64,000 nt of DNA from Entonaema liquescens (lineage: Eukaryota; Ascomycota; Sordariomycetes; Xylariales; Xylariaceae), in the NCBI GenBank assembly GCA_902805475.1, contig CADCSX010000001.1, positions 1 through 64,000 of the forward strand, read 5' to 3'. The notes beneath the pieces are model-generated. The model was not told the DNA's origin. It searched no databases and saw nothing but the letters and a program-made list of their open reading frames with translations. This document shows positions 40,167-52,745 of the stretch, one piece after another (positions within the stretch are counted from its first letter, which is position 1; the number at the start of each line of letters is the position of its first letter). The translations under genes and the position numbers were made by a program.

Positions 40167-42566
40167 ATGGCGCCGTCATTCGATCATCTGCGCGATGCAG
40201 ACGTCGACGAGGATGACTACGACGAGGACGAGATCGACATTTCCGACCTGCGCGAGAAATATGAGGTTCAGCTCGAGCAAGGCTATGACACCTTCATTGT
40301 TATCGACGGCCTACCTGAGGTCACCGAGGAGCAAAAGCCCAAGCTGGTGAAATTCTTGCTGAAGAAGCTCAATCAGATTGGGAGGACAAAAGAGGATCAG
40401 GTTTATATGCCGATGGAAGACGGCAAGTCTCTCAGGTACGCGACTATTTGGCCCGCCTCACATGCTTTCGTAAAATACTTTAAGAAATAGGACGAGAATT
40501 TGCAGTGACTGCTGAGGGTGGGAGCCCAAGTGCTGACATACTCATAGATTTGCTTTTGTTGAATATGCTTCTGCCGCTGAAGCCGCCGCCGCCGTAAGGC
40601 AGCTTGATGAGGTTCCCCTCGACAAGAAGCACACGTTGAGAGTCAACAAGATGACTGATATCGATCGGTATGGCCGTGAGGGGCGAGTGGACGAGAATTA
40701 CGTGCCACCTAAGATCGAAGAATTTACCGAGAAGGAACACTTACGATCGTTCTTGGCCGACCCTAGCGGTCGTGGTCGCGACCAATTTGCTATGTACCGA
40801 GGCGATATCGTCGGCGTCTTCTGGAATAATGAGAAAGAACCTCCTGAGAACATCGTCGACCGGAATCATTGGACAGAAAGTTTCATACAGTGGTCTCCTT
40901 TGGGAACGTTCCTGGTATCTGTTCACCAGCAAGGTGTACAGCTGTGGGGTGGAGCTTCGTGGTCCCGGCAAAAGCGTTTCGCGCATCCTTTCGTTAACAT
41001 GCTCGACTTTTCACCAAATGAGAAATATATCGTCACATGGTCGAATAGACCTATCTCTATACCCGATGAGGGCCACCCTCAACTGTCCCTAGATGAAGAT
41101 GGCAAGAACTACGTTATCTGGGATGTTGAAACTACTAAACCCCTCCGCTCATTTGCCAACCTCGATATTCCTACAACCACTGATTCTCATGCGACGCCGG
41201 CAAAGCAGCAACCTAAATTTCCTTGGCCGGCTTTCAAGTGGTCTGCTGATGACAAATACGTGGCACGAATGACACAGGGTTCCTCGATTTCGGTGTATGA
41301 GCTACCTCGCATGAATTTGTTAGACAAGACGACAATCAAGATTGAAGGTGTTATGGATTTCGAATGGGCCCCTTCGACACCCCAGAGAGAGGGTGTGAAG
41401 CAGTATGAACAGCTGTTTTGCTTCTGGACACCGGAGATCGGTAGCAACCCTGCGAAGGTCGGATTGATGAGCATACCTACGAAGCAGATCGTTCGGTCAC
41501 TGAATCTCTTTAGCGTTACTGATGCTAAACTTCACTGGCAATCGGATGCTACCTACCTGTCGGTTAAGGTTGACCGACATTCGAAATCTAAGAAGTCGCA
41601 GGCCACCACCTTGGAGATCTTCCGTGTTAAAGAAAAGGGCGTACCGGTCGAAGTTGTCGATACCATCAAAGATACGGTCATCAATTTCGCCTGGGAACCT
41701 AAGGGAGACCGATTCGTTATCATTACAACACCGGAGCCGGTCGGGCCAACCGCCGTCGCCCCTAAAACTTCCGTGGCATTCTTCTGTCCCGAGAAGGCTA
41801 AGGGGTCGGCCGTAGGCAACTTTAAGCATCTGCGGACTCTCGAGAAAAAGAATAGCAATGCAATCTATTGGTCTCCCAAGGGCCGGTTCGTAGTCGTTGC
41901 CACTGTTGCCAACCAGCAGAGTTCCGACCTCGAATTTTTCGACTTAGATTTTGAAGGCGAGAAGCCTGAAAGTGACAAAGACCTTACCGCCAACCTGCAG
42001 CTGATGAACACGGCGGACCACTACGGTATCACCGATATCCAATGGGACCCATCAGGGCGATTTGTCGCCTCATGGGCGTCCGTCTGGAAGCATACGGTAC
42101 GTCCCATATATCTTCTCAGGAAGTTGACTTTGATACTAATGATTGGTAACAGATGGAAAACGGTTATCATGTCTACGATTTCAAGGGCGAGCTACTTCGG
42201 GAGGAACATGTTGACAAGTTCCGCCAATGGTTATGGCGTCCTAGGCCGCCGACCCTGCTTAGCAAAGACGAGCAGAAGCAGATTCGTAAGAACCTTCGAG
42301 AATACTCTAAGATCTTCGAGCAAGAAGATGCGGAACGTGGAGCGTCTGCCGACTTGGCGGTAGTGGAAGCCAGAAGACGTCTGCTCGACGAATGGCTTGG
42401 GTGGCGTGCGTCAGTTGAAGCTGAGATTGAAGAAGAGAGGCTTGCACGAGGATTGCCGAAGCACCCGGTGGAGGTTGAAGCCAAGTCACCGGAAAGCGGA
42501 GAGGAGCAAGTGATCGAAGAGATTGTGGAAGAGGTACTCGAGGAGAGCGAGGAGATTGTCCCCTAA
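40167..42566 (+). CDS. prt1: Translation initiation factor eIF3 subunit b (Prt1)
   Basis: Scaffold subunit of eIF3, which binds the 40S ribosome during initiation. Exons 40167-40435, 40548-42096 and 42153-42566; introns of 112 and 56 nt (GTACGC..CATAG, GTACGT..AACAG). Phases agree and give 743 aa. Start at 40167 after a CACCAAT leader fits the family N terminus (acidic DVDEDDYDEDEIDISDLREKY). Then come an RRM (TFIVIDGLP.. to FAFVEYASAAEAA), a beta-propeller of WD-like blades (FIQWSPLGTFLVSVH, FKWSADDKYVARM, IYWSPKGRFVVVAT, IQWDPSGRFVASWAS) and a C-terminal helical Glu-rich tail (RRLLDEWLGWRASVEAEIEEE) used for contact with other eIF3 subunits. No defects. Confidence 0.96.
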
Positions 42567-45388
42567 ATGGACTGGCAATCAGCGGCGTTCCGTGTACAGG
42601 CATATAATGAGACTTGCAGCTAGCATAAAAATAGCATCCACGATGACTGATACGTCTAGAGGGGGTTGGTGGGTCTTCTTTTGACCGTCGATGTGCCGCT
42701 ACCTACCTACTATTAGGTATATGTAAAGATATAAAGATGGTAAAGATGGAGTTTACTACCTATTCTATACTTCCGCCAGGATAGTAAACGTTAGAGGCTC
42801 TACTGTTCCATACTTTATTAACGAGTACGTTTCGCAAGTAACTTATAAACTAATTTTTATAAGGGAGGTACGTAATATTTTACTTTAGTCTTAATGTTAT
42901 AGTTCGTACGAAAAAAAATATCTTAAAGATTTTAGATCAGCAAATAATGAGTAAAGGATTTCCTATATAAAATATTTTGGCAGTTACTTATAATTATGTA
43001 TGGAACGGTGGAGCCTTTAACGTTTACCATCCTGGCGGAGGTGTATAAATATGGGATTGCCATCAGCCGATTGAGTTACCTACATTAGGTACTTGAAGTA
43101 TGCATGATGGAGCATTGCAGCTTGTAGGATGCTTCTTTTTTGTGGGGTATGTGTATATATAACAGATGTACATATGGATGGTATGTTTTTGCGATCCTGC
43201 AGTAGGGCTGGGGACATACGGGGTGCATGAGTTGAAACTCATCCATCGAGTTTAAAATTGTATCGGATTTATTTTAAAGTTTACCTACTTACCTGAGTTA
43301 CCTTTAAAATGTACCTAACATACCTAGGTACCTGGTGACATTCAATTTTACACAATATGAACAACAGACAGCTACGATGTCACGTTTGCTCATGCTTACA
43401 GCCTCGAATATGGTAAACGAGGTTTGATCGCCGGATGTGCGGATGTGGTAGATTTGAGGTGATGAAACACCAATAGGTTTTATTCACTGAGCTATACCTG
43501 CATGCGATATGCAGTTGTATAAGTAGCAAATGAAATAAGTAACGGTACCTGTACATACCTATCAACCAAACTTGGAGCGGTGCTGTCCATTTTGTAAGTA
43601 CCTAATAACGGGGAATATACCTAGGTACCTAGTCCGTTGCGTCAAATCTTCAATTTGATTATATGTACATAAGGTTGCGGGTGCGAGATCTAAGATCAAG
43701 GCACGCACAGAAATGCATGCATTATGGATATACCTAGGTAGGTATGTATTTAGCGTAATTGAATATGCCCTACATTGTATTTGCGCAGGTGGAAATAAAG
43801 GAGCGGTGTATGCAAAGAATTATTAGGGGGTACGCGGATAATATCTGCAGGTTTCAGGTACTTCCACACTTAATTAGGCCAATGAGACGTTAGCGCTGCC
43901 GACTAACAAAATCAAGGCTCACCAAAGGCAAACTTTAATTGGTTGATTTCCTGATTTTTGCTTATAAACGGACTCCTCCTTTTCTCCTTGTATTCTCGCG
44001 CCGGCGAAACTTTGTCCTTCGTGCCAGGGTCTGTTAAGGGGCACGCTTTTAGTGGTGGAGAGGGGGCGTCAAGTAGCAAATTGGAAGGCCTCGGCGCTTT
44101 CCTAGGCTGTGTAGGTCACCTCCTTAGCTGGTGGAAAGCGCTAAAAAACTAGTAGGTTACATTGCGTACTATCTTGTTATCTCGCAGCCGCAGCATCATC
44201 ACCACTTACAACTTTCCCTTTTTCTTCTTCCAAGTTCCAACTTTGTTGCTTCTTTCCTACCGCATTAGGGGGATCCGCTCATTCTTTCCGGGGAAGCCGC
44301 ATTGTGTTGTTCTTGTTAGAGTATCGGAAGAGATTCCTTGATATTCGTCCGCTCTTTTCTCCTAACAACAAATCATTACATGAATTCGCTCGTTTCTATA
44401 TATTCAATTTCATCATTCGTTTACACCGCACGATCCGTAAGCATCCGGAGCCAACACCTCGTGTCGAAGCCGGCATAGTAGCACTACAGTCTCAAGCCTT
44501 TACAGCCCTTAACAGATAATACGAAAACATTCGGTATCGTGTTGTCGTCCGTCGTACATATTGCACGTATTAAAAATACGCATACCTTTTAAAAAGGTTT
44601 TTTTTTTGTGCAGATATAGGCTTCTCTCTGCTGAATTGTAATGTTTCTCAAACAATTTTAATTGATCAGCACTGGAACGTCGAAAAGCATTATTGCACAG
44701 ATATTCCGAACAAAATCATCTAACCCCTTCCCCCTTTCGCATTGGTGATCATATTCGATTGTTATCACCAACATACGAAAGCGTCAGGTTCCGCTAACAC
44801 GTTCGTTTTCTCCGAATCGCGATAATAAGAGAGTATCATATTCATTTATTAATACTCGTCTCTGAACGGGAAGCAACATAAATAATCTGTCAGTTTTATA
44901 ATCATCTGGTATCCGATACACCGTGCCGCCGTCTAGGGGTTTATCCTTGCTGGGATCGTGAGACAATCGACAAGCCGGCATCTCACTTCTCCCACGACAG
45001 TGTCGCTGCAGATCAGGGGCCTTCCCTTTCTGGCGAACTTAATTTTCAGATTTGGGATTCTTCGAAACGCGGGTTATACTGGCAACTCAAGTCCTCCATC
45101 TTTACTGTTATTGTTACTATTCTTGTCTACCCTGCTGGTCTTCGATTCCTTCGTCCGGAGACGCCATCAATAGTCGGTCGGACCTCAAGAACGTTATACA
45201 AACATAATCGACAAAATACCGGATTATCCGCCTCCAGCAGCGATAACAACCCGCTTCGGCTTCATCTCTTTATTCAATATCGGTGACGCATACATAATTG
45301 CTTTCTGCACATATACTTAGGCACCTTTAAAACAAACAACTTACTCGACCATCCCTTACACACTGTTTAGTTCTGAGCCGGCCACCCG
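42567..45388. other. 2.8 kb intergenic region with a MITE-like element and CCTAGG motifs
   Basis: No gene seen. It contains the inverted-repeat element at 42766-43047, ACCTAGGTACC-type motifs at about 43321, 43620 and 43732, and pyrimidine-rich DNA from about 44150, probably the leader of the TBC gene. Confidence 0.5.
42766..43047. mobile_element. MITE-like element with about 45-bp terminal inverted repeats
   Basis: Left arm 42771-42812 (CCGCCAGGATAGTAAACGTT..) is matched by the reverse complement of about 42998-43042 (CCGCCAGGATGGTAAACGTT..). The mismatches I can align within the arms are mostly A/G or C/T transitions, as expected after RIP. The interior of about 185 bp is AT-rich and non-coding. 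TATA lies just outside both ends (TATAC at left, GTATA at right), so a TA target duplication of the Tc1/mariner type is possible. Confidence 0.7.
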
Positions 45389-47700
45389 ATGCTGGATCAT
45401 GCGATCATGAGCTACGGTGGAGGACATTCAGACGGGGTTGACCTCGCACTTCCGAGCCCTGGATCACCGCCCGGCATGACTTCGTCCGCTATCACCTCTA
45501 GGGCCTCGTCTATACGGTCATTTAATTCTGACGAAGGCGAAGACAGCCTCACTGCAGACGTTGCCCATTTTGAGGAAATTGGCCTTGATGACGATGTCAC
45601 TTCAATTGATCATTCTCATTTCCGCGACACTCACGCCAAGGCGGCTCCAAACCCTTATAGCATCTCATTTGCTTCTGACCTTCGTGCATCTGTGAAGCAT
45701 GTCGGCCCTAAGATCCATCCCCAGACCCGTGATCTTGCTCACTCGCGACCACAATTGCGTTCCATCCAATCGTTTTCTGGTTCTCGATCCGGAGCCCTAA
45801 CATTAACTCCGCAGTTTCGCGATACCAACACCCGGAATATTAGCACAGGTATTGGGCCCGAGCCTCATGCAGGCTCATTACCTGCGCGAGGCCTCTCGGT
45901 ACGATCTTCTTCCTCCATAACCGCGTCTCGCCGCCGACGAAGCCCTAGCCCCAATGTTCCAGCTCGATCGCTCAGCCCTCGAGATAATAACCTAGCAATA
46001 CCTAAGCTACGGCGAAGTAGCTCTCACTCTCAGACAAGTCGGGCTCCGAAGTCAGCAATAGAATTAGAAAAAGAATGCGACGATGACGACGATGACATTC
46101 CCGACGATCTGATACTCGATAATGTCCCTCTCTCGCCTCGCCCCCCTATGGAGCGGTCGGCCAGTCGTCCAGGGTCGACCACGACTTCCCCCGAAAGGAA
46201 AACAAAGATCGCATTCGTAGCGTGGGCAATGGCACGCCGGCGGTTGCAGTCCACCAAGGTTGTTTAAAATCTCCAACGTGGAGGACGGACTCCTCGCCGT
46301 CCACAGAGTCGCAACGATCGTCGGCCTCGTCGTCGTCGAAGGGTCGTGCTAAGAGCTGGACTGCTGCTATCTCGGAACTTAGCGCCGAAGCGAAGGCACT
46401 TACAGAGAAGTTGGAAGAGCATGCGGATGAGCTCGATAAGCATGGCATTTACCACTCAAGATATGAACGTCCGACGCCAAAACCTCGGGTGAAATCAGCA
46501 CTTGCTGAGCTTCCTCCTCTCAGACGAAGTAATATCATGATTGACCCTTTACCAATCTCCAAGGAGAAGGAAGCAGTTCTCTCGCGGACCAGGCCTTCTT
46601 GGCTACCACCGAAGGATCCCGCGGAAGAGAAAAAGCATATCAAAGAGTATCAGAGGATGATGGCAAGCAGTATCGAGGCGGATAAAAGCGGGAAGCCGCG
46701 AGGAAGGAAAAGGAACGTAACAAGGACAATATTGCCAAGGCGCTCTTGCAAGTGTGGGAAGATGATGTCTTAAAACGATGGGACGTTGCTATTCGCGAGC
46801 GACGGACTCGAGAGTTATGGTGGAAAGGCATAGCTCCCCGAAGTCGAGGTGCTGCGTGGTCTCGAGCCATAGGAAACGAATTAGGGTTGACTAAGACGTC
46901 GTTCGAGGCAGCTTTAGCAAGAGCTCGTGAGGTTGAGGAACGCTCTGCAAACGGGAAACCCGAAACCGACGATGAGCGTAAGATGGGTTGGTTTGGGCAA
47001 ATCAAAGCGGATGTGGAGGAACATACTTGGGTTGATCTGAAAATCTTCCAAGCTGGTGCTCCTTTACACAAGAGTCTAATCGATGTCCTTCGCGCATACG
47101 CTATGTACCGGAGTGATATCGGTTACGTATCCGGTTGCAACGTGAGTGTTACGGTTTTTTTTTTTTCATTCTGATTGGTGCTATTTTCATTACTTCTATA
47201 CTGACTCTGTTCATTAGACCATCGCGGCAATACTCTTGCTGAACCTTCCCTCACCCGCCGCAACTTTCATCGCTCTGGCGAATATTCTGAACCGTCCCCT
47301 TCCCTTCTCTTTTTACGCTTCCGACGTAGGGGCTAAGACGTCTGCATCCAACCTACTCCTTCAAACACTAGGCAAGAAGTCGCCGCGACTCCACGAACAT
47401 CTTACCAACCAAGAACTCGACCTTAAACCAGATGATTACCTTGGTGACATATTTACATCCTGCTTTACTCGATATTTTAGCCTCGATGAATGTACTCGGA
47501 TATGGGATGTATATGTCTTTGAAGGAGATAGTGTTTTGGTCCGTGCGGCTGTCGCTTTGCTCTTGGATACGGAGGCCTCTCTACTCAGTGCCAAAACAAC
47601 TGCTGAAATACGGAATGTATTTGATGCTAGAAACAAGACGGACCAGCAGGAGAAGATTGATGCGTGGATGTCCAGAGTTCGAGATGCAGGAAAGTCGTGA
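45389..47700 (+). CDS. TBC-domain (Rab-GAP-like) protein, with two apparent frameshifts and atypical catalytic fingers
   Basis: TBC domains stimulate GTP hydrolysis by Rab GTPases in membrane traffic. Exons 45389-47141 and 47218-47700, with a 76-nt intron (GTGAGT..CATTAG) joining GYVSGCN to TIAAILLLNL. The frame shifts twice, each by one missing base: at the A4 46199-46202 and at the G3 46690-46692. With both restored the protein is 745 aa. The N-terminal 400 aa are disordered and Ser/Arg-rich. The TBC domain starts at about 46780 (RTRELWWKGIAPRSRGAAWS) and contains VDLKIFQAGAPLHKSLIDVL and a C-terminal LDECTRIWDVYVFEGD. The usual IxxDxxR arginine finger reads IKADVEEHTW and the usual YxQ glutamine finger reads YVSG, so both catalytic residues appear absent. 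Confidence 0.82.
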
Positions 47701-48521
47701 GCGCGTTCTGGAGGAGATGGGCATCGTTCATCATTCTCCATTTGTCCCTACTCGTCTTAGCCTCGGGGTCGCATTGTTGCCGGCGCAGTGCTAGGCGTGT
47801 TATTATTAAGCGAGTCTATTGTGTATATTTCGGATTTGGTGGGAGGAATCGGGATAGTTTCATTGCGACCCGGTTCCCAAGCCATTCTGACCCGATGGGA
47901 AAAGGCGACAGTGGAGCACATAGGAGGCATAAAAAAAGAAATTACAATTTAAATAGCGGCTCGATCTAGTGCAGATGGGCTGCGTGAAAGAAAAGCTTTG
48001 GAACGAATCAATCACGAAATGGGAAAGGAACTATAGAATCTTGAAAGGCGATAAAATAGGCTTGGGGAGAGGGAGTTAATTGCTAGTTTTTTCCAACTAC
48101 ACAGACCTCGTCACATATTTTCTCTTCTTCCCTCTGCCCTTTTGTCTTTATAATTCTCAGATACAAAGTAGATGGCTGCTCGTTTCTCCTGACACGGAAA
48201 ACGGGAGCCGACCTAGTTAATTTGACGAACAATTTATTTAACCAACTTATACCTACTTCTACTTAAGCAACTTTGAGGTCGGTTTGAACTAATGAATTTA
48301 AATTGCGGCCTATTATTAATCATGTAATATCATATTCACCCTATTTGAAAATGTATACATATATTCCTTTAGCCTTCATCTGGCCTCGTGGTTGGTATCA
48401 AGCGTAAAATCATTCATTCGAGCAGTAGCAGATGAAAAACCACCCGCTACCCAGTCCGTGTATGTGTACAATGCCCGCATAATGCATAAATAACTTTTGT
48501 TTTCCCCTATTGCCCGACTCT
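47701..48521. other. Intergenic region between convergent genes
   Basis: Spacer between the 3' ends of the TBC and GT90 genes. A short open stretch continues past the TBC stop in another frame (to about 47794) but I see no domain in it. Confidence 0.5.
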
Positions 48522-51500
48522 TCATAGAGTGAATCCAAGATCCTCCCTACGATCATCTACAAGCCTTCCCCACTCGAGCAGTAATCGAAACATATATACC
48601 TGCATGTCTTCCTTGCGGAGGGACTGAAGCGCCCACTCTCGACCCGCCTGGGCGATTTCCTCAGCATCGGCTTGGCCGGGTCCGCCGAGGTAGCTCACGG
48701 CGCCCCAGAGATCAGCGAGTCGTACGTCTAATGGCACGAAGTGTCTCCAAGCATGAACGCGTTCCTCCCACCAAGTGCGGAAGAGGGCTGCACGATACGG
48801 CAAAGAGCTGGATTTAAGGAAGGGTAAGAAGCGACCGCTAAAGGCTGCGCCGTCGAGGTCGATTAGATGGCGATGACGCCAGTGCTCCTGGAAGTCGAGG
48901 GAGGGCGGGGGTTCGGCGGTGGATGAGCCGTAGAAGGTTATATGCTCAGCTTTACAATCGCGCTCGTCGCAGCGATTGAAGTTACCAACGAACGACACAT
49001 TGACGGTGAGCTGATTATCCGGGACAGGCAGGGGAGGGGGGGGTGATGAGACGCTAGAACGTAGAGTGGAGAGGGCATCTTTTGGATTTTGAATCAGGTT
49101 GAAGAGAGACTTGGCTCGGATGGATATCTTTGCTTTAGTAGCCATCTGTACGAATCTAGCCCGCAAAAACGTTTGCCAGGCGCCGTGTACGGCAAAGCCA
49201 TCAGACGAGGCGCCGCGCCAGTACACGCTGTTCAGCTTTTCGGCCCAGGGAATACTTTTGTTGCTCTCGAATTCGACCTTCTCGCCGAAGTTCCATGGAC
49301 TCGGGTGAAGGATATCGGCAAAGTTGTATAATCGGCTCTGACTGAAGACAGGGAAGAGAGTATGCGAAGGCGCCATAGCAGACGGCGATAGTAGGACACC
49401 ATGCAGATACGCAAGATCAGGCTGATGACATAAGTCGCCAGACAACGTCCAATCGGATACGAAGTCGTGCTTCATATGCGGAGCGGAGCACTCCAGACAT
49501 TCTGCTTTTCTGTTCCACCAACGATACCTATTCACAGGCGCACCTGCAGGACACGTTGGCGAAATCCACTCGTAAAAGATCTGTCGCTTGGATCTGTCCA
49601 AGAACCACGGTGATTTCTCCTCCCAAATACTCTCATCTCTCTGTAGATACTCTTTTGTCCAGGTCGGTTCCTGGTCCTTGCTAAAAGGTAAAAACTTCTG
49701 CTTTGCGCTTAGCCGCGCCCTAGCTTTAGTTCCTTCTTCTATATATGCCTTCATGCGATCAAGGGGAACAGATATGCGACACTCGTCATCGAGATTGAAG
49801 GCAAGTTGCATATTTGGAAGCCACTGTGCAAAGGGTTCGAGCATCTCCTTAGTAACATCCATCATCCAACGGTGGGTGCCTCGGATGTGCGGTGATATTT
49901 CAATCTTGCCGTCCTCAATAATAATACCACCCATGGAAAGTGATGGGTGCTCGAGTAGGTGAGTTGTCCTCTGGCGAAGGATAGACGGTACAGCACCCCA
50001 GAAGGGGAGAAGGTCTGTGTGAATTTGGTCGAACGCATCGATTATCGGAGATTTGACCGAAGTTGCAAAGATGTACCACTTGTCGAAGTTGGGAGGCGGC
50101 GGCATACCATAGCGCTCTCTATACACTGTGACAGCTTCCTTTAGGGACTTACTCTTCGAAGCTCCAGCTATCCAAGCATTCGACTCGCTTTTAGCATTGG
50201 CAATAATCGGACCGGGTGTGGGTCGGAACCCTCCAGGGCTCATGAAGACCGTCTGGCAGAATATAAGAGAAAAGGCCAAGAGGGCGTAGAGGCCATATCG
50301 GTTCCTGGAAATAACACCCTCGCTAGTCGATTGAACCTGAAAATTGGTAGCTTTGCTAAAACGAAACAGAATACCGGCTCCGAGAAATAGCCAAATGCCC
50401 GTTACAAGACCCCACCAATTAGACCAGACCTTGATCATGGTCCCATCCAATATCCTCCATTGTATGTACACGAAGATACCCGTAGTTGTGAGCAGTAGGC
50501 TCACTAGTATACTGTGAAAATAGCCAAGAAGGTAGATGGCCGAGATTATGGCCACTGTTACGGCTATACTGTCAAGAATTAGGTCACCCACGGCGAGCCA
50601 GGTGAGGAAGACATTCCATTGAAAGTTGGCCCGGTCAATAGATGACCAGACGGCCAAGAAGGTCAAGACAGCCGCCGAGCTTAGAAACAATGTGCCTAGA
50701 AAATGCCACGTCTTTGGTTGCGCCTCACTGTTTTGTCGGAGTTTCCCAACCTGGGATATCAGGACGGTATCTAGGGCTAATGTGACTAGTTGAGCAAGAG
50801 GTATGAAGCGTTCGATGTGCGTTCCACCGGGACATATCGCGCCGGTCGTGCGCTCGGAGAGGAGTAGAGTATCGGTAGCGGCCAGGCCCCAGAATAGCGC
50901 AATTAGGGCATATTTCATAAATGCGGAAGCGCCTGAAGCTCCCGCCTGTGTTTCGTATCCATATCTTGGCAGATGTAGGGGTCGAAGCTCGAGGATATCG
51001 TGTATAATAAGGAGAAAGGGGAGGAATGACTGTTAATAGTGATTAGATCAACTTTTGACGGTTCGGTAGGGGTTAGGAATAAACACAAACCTGAAGCCCA
51101 TCCCACGAGCAGTGAATGGTACGAATAGTCCGCCAATACAGGATAGTGCGACAAACGAGGCAGAATAGCAAAAGCGCGGACGATGTCGAGAGGAAGCGAA
51201 GCCGAAGGGGGGATCTCAGCAGCTCAGCGAAGGTTTTGGGCAAGGCGTTCCCATTCGTTTGCGGCGCGTGACTTGAATCGAAGCGCAATATATATCTAGC
51301 GTAGGCTGAGAGGGCGAGGCCGGTGAACAAAAAGGTTAAGATAGAGAAATGGAAAGGCCGCTCTGTTTTGCATAGAGATTAACATTATGCGCGTATATAA
51401 GGTGTATAAGGTGTATGACAATGCAAGCTTGAGGATGTTCTTCAAGCCAAGAAAGAAAGAGGGCCGTACCGAATGCTGCGCTTTTGTAATACCGAGACCA

Positions 51501-51674
51501 GACGAAGATGGTACTCAAACTTAGAATACTAATTAGGCATTAATTGCTTGCTTTCTATTTTGATTTAATTCGAGTTATATCAAATTATACAAGAGCCGAA
51601 GAGATAGGACGAGAAACATGACGCCACACGTACCAGGTAGCTAAGACAACGACTTTCCTAGACGACAGCGCCAT
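48522..51674 (-). CDS. CAP10-type glycosyltransferase (GT90), multi-pass membrane protein, one apparent frameshift
   Basis: GT90 enzymes, named after Cryptococcus Cap10, act in the secretory pathway, often in xylosyl transfer to glycans. Exons 51674-51634, 51528-51091 and 51029-48522, with introns of 105 and 61 nt. The frame shifts once in exon 2 at the T4/A4 run 51366-51369; with one base restored all phases agree and the protein is 995 aa. The first 250 aa hold about seven or eight hydrophobic segments (STIFVWSRYY.., FSILTFLFTGLALSAY, VTVAIISAIYLLGYF, WWGLVTGIWLFLGAGILF). The C-terminal half is the CAP10 domain: FDKWYIFA, SWAEKL-like IPWAEKLNSVYWRGASSDG, FLPFLKSSSLPYRAALFRTWWEERVHAWRHFVPL split over the usual positions, and LRKEDMQVYMFRLLLEW. 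Membership is clear; donor and acceptor are not. Confidence 0.88.
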
Positions 51675-52745
51675 GCTGAACAGGGCCTGCGCGAATAGCC
51701 CAAATGAGTGCTTCGTCTACGTATACGCTCACTTCGACTTCTCGAATAATAGACACTCGACTTTTTAATTCATAGTGACCAGTAACAAGTAGGTGTCTAG
51801 TCTAGCTAGCCCTGGAAGATGGGTAGCCATAAGATGAGATAGCGAGGGTATCAGTTGCCAAGGATATTGGCGCTACGAACAAAAGAGGCTCATTCCGTTT
51901 CTGGCGTCTGATATCGCCGAAGAAGTGATTAGAAACGGGGTAACAAGAATTCAAGTCTGTATGCTAGGTGCTAGGTGGGCTTGTATGGAGTGTCTGGGTT
52001 GTATGGATTGTTATGAAATTCGTACGAAAACAGCAGTAGTGCTACTGTATGGTTCAGGTTTGGGTGCCTTGGCAGGATGGATCGTTGATAGTGAGATGGC
52101 GGCAATCCGGCACGAATAACTTTTTTTTTTTTTGAAGTCAACGCACAAACATGTTAAAACATAAGTAAGGCTGGGGAAACACGAAGGAGATCCCAAGTGA
52201 TTGGATATGGGGGCGGGTCAGAACTTGTTGTGTTCGAATGCAACTCTGAGCTTGCGCTCGGCCCAGCGCTGCTGCCCGTGCAGGCCGTGCAGGCCGTGCA
52301 GGCAGAAAGATAAAAAGTATTGAGATCATCATAATTGTACATAATAAGTCGTTTATTAATAGAAACTGGGGGATGCTTTTGCTCCTTCCCACATGTATGC
52401 TGCCATACAATTAGGTACACTGAAGACGGCTGACGACAGCTGCCATAACCCTCACTCTACATAGGTAGGTACCTTGATCTTAAGGTACATGTATGTACTA
52501 TGTGCATGACGCAATTCAAAAACTTAAAAGGCTTTAATACCTGTACACAAGGTTCAATCTTGCGTAGGTGCGTGAAGGTACCTCAACATGTAATATTTTT
52601 AGGTGTGTAAGGTAAGATCAATTCTCTAGGTAGCTCCATGTCCTCATGTTCAATTTGTCCTTGTCGATGCGCCTCCTGAAATAAGTACGTGGATTCCCGC
52701 AAACCACGGAGGGTCAAAATGAGAGGAAGCCGAGAATTGTCTTGC
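51675..52745. other. Intergenic region with a short tandem repeat
   Basis: No gene seen. Three exact copies of the 9-mer CCGTGCAGG lie at 52276-52302, a T run at 52122-52133, and GGTA-rich DNA around 52460-52490. This spacer separates the housekeeping genes from the carbohydrate-active block. Confidence 0.55.
52276..52302. repeat. Tandem 9-mer, three copies
   Basis: CCGTGCAGG repeated three times without mismatch in non-coding DNA. Confidence 0.9.

Noticed and set aside
47142..47217. Possible extension of the first TBC exon through the intron
   Set aside because: GTGAGT and CATTAG ends and the in-frame join GYVSGCN to TIAAILL show it is an intron.
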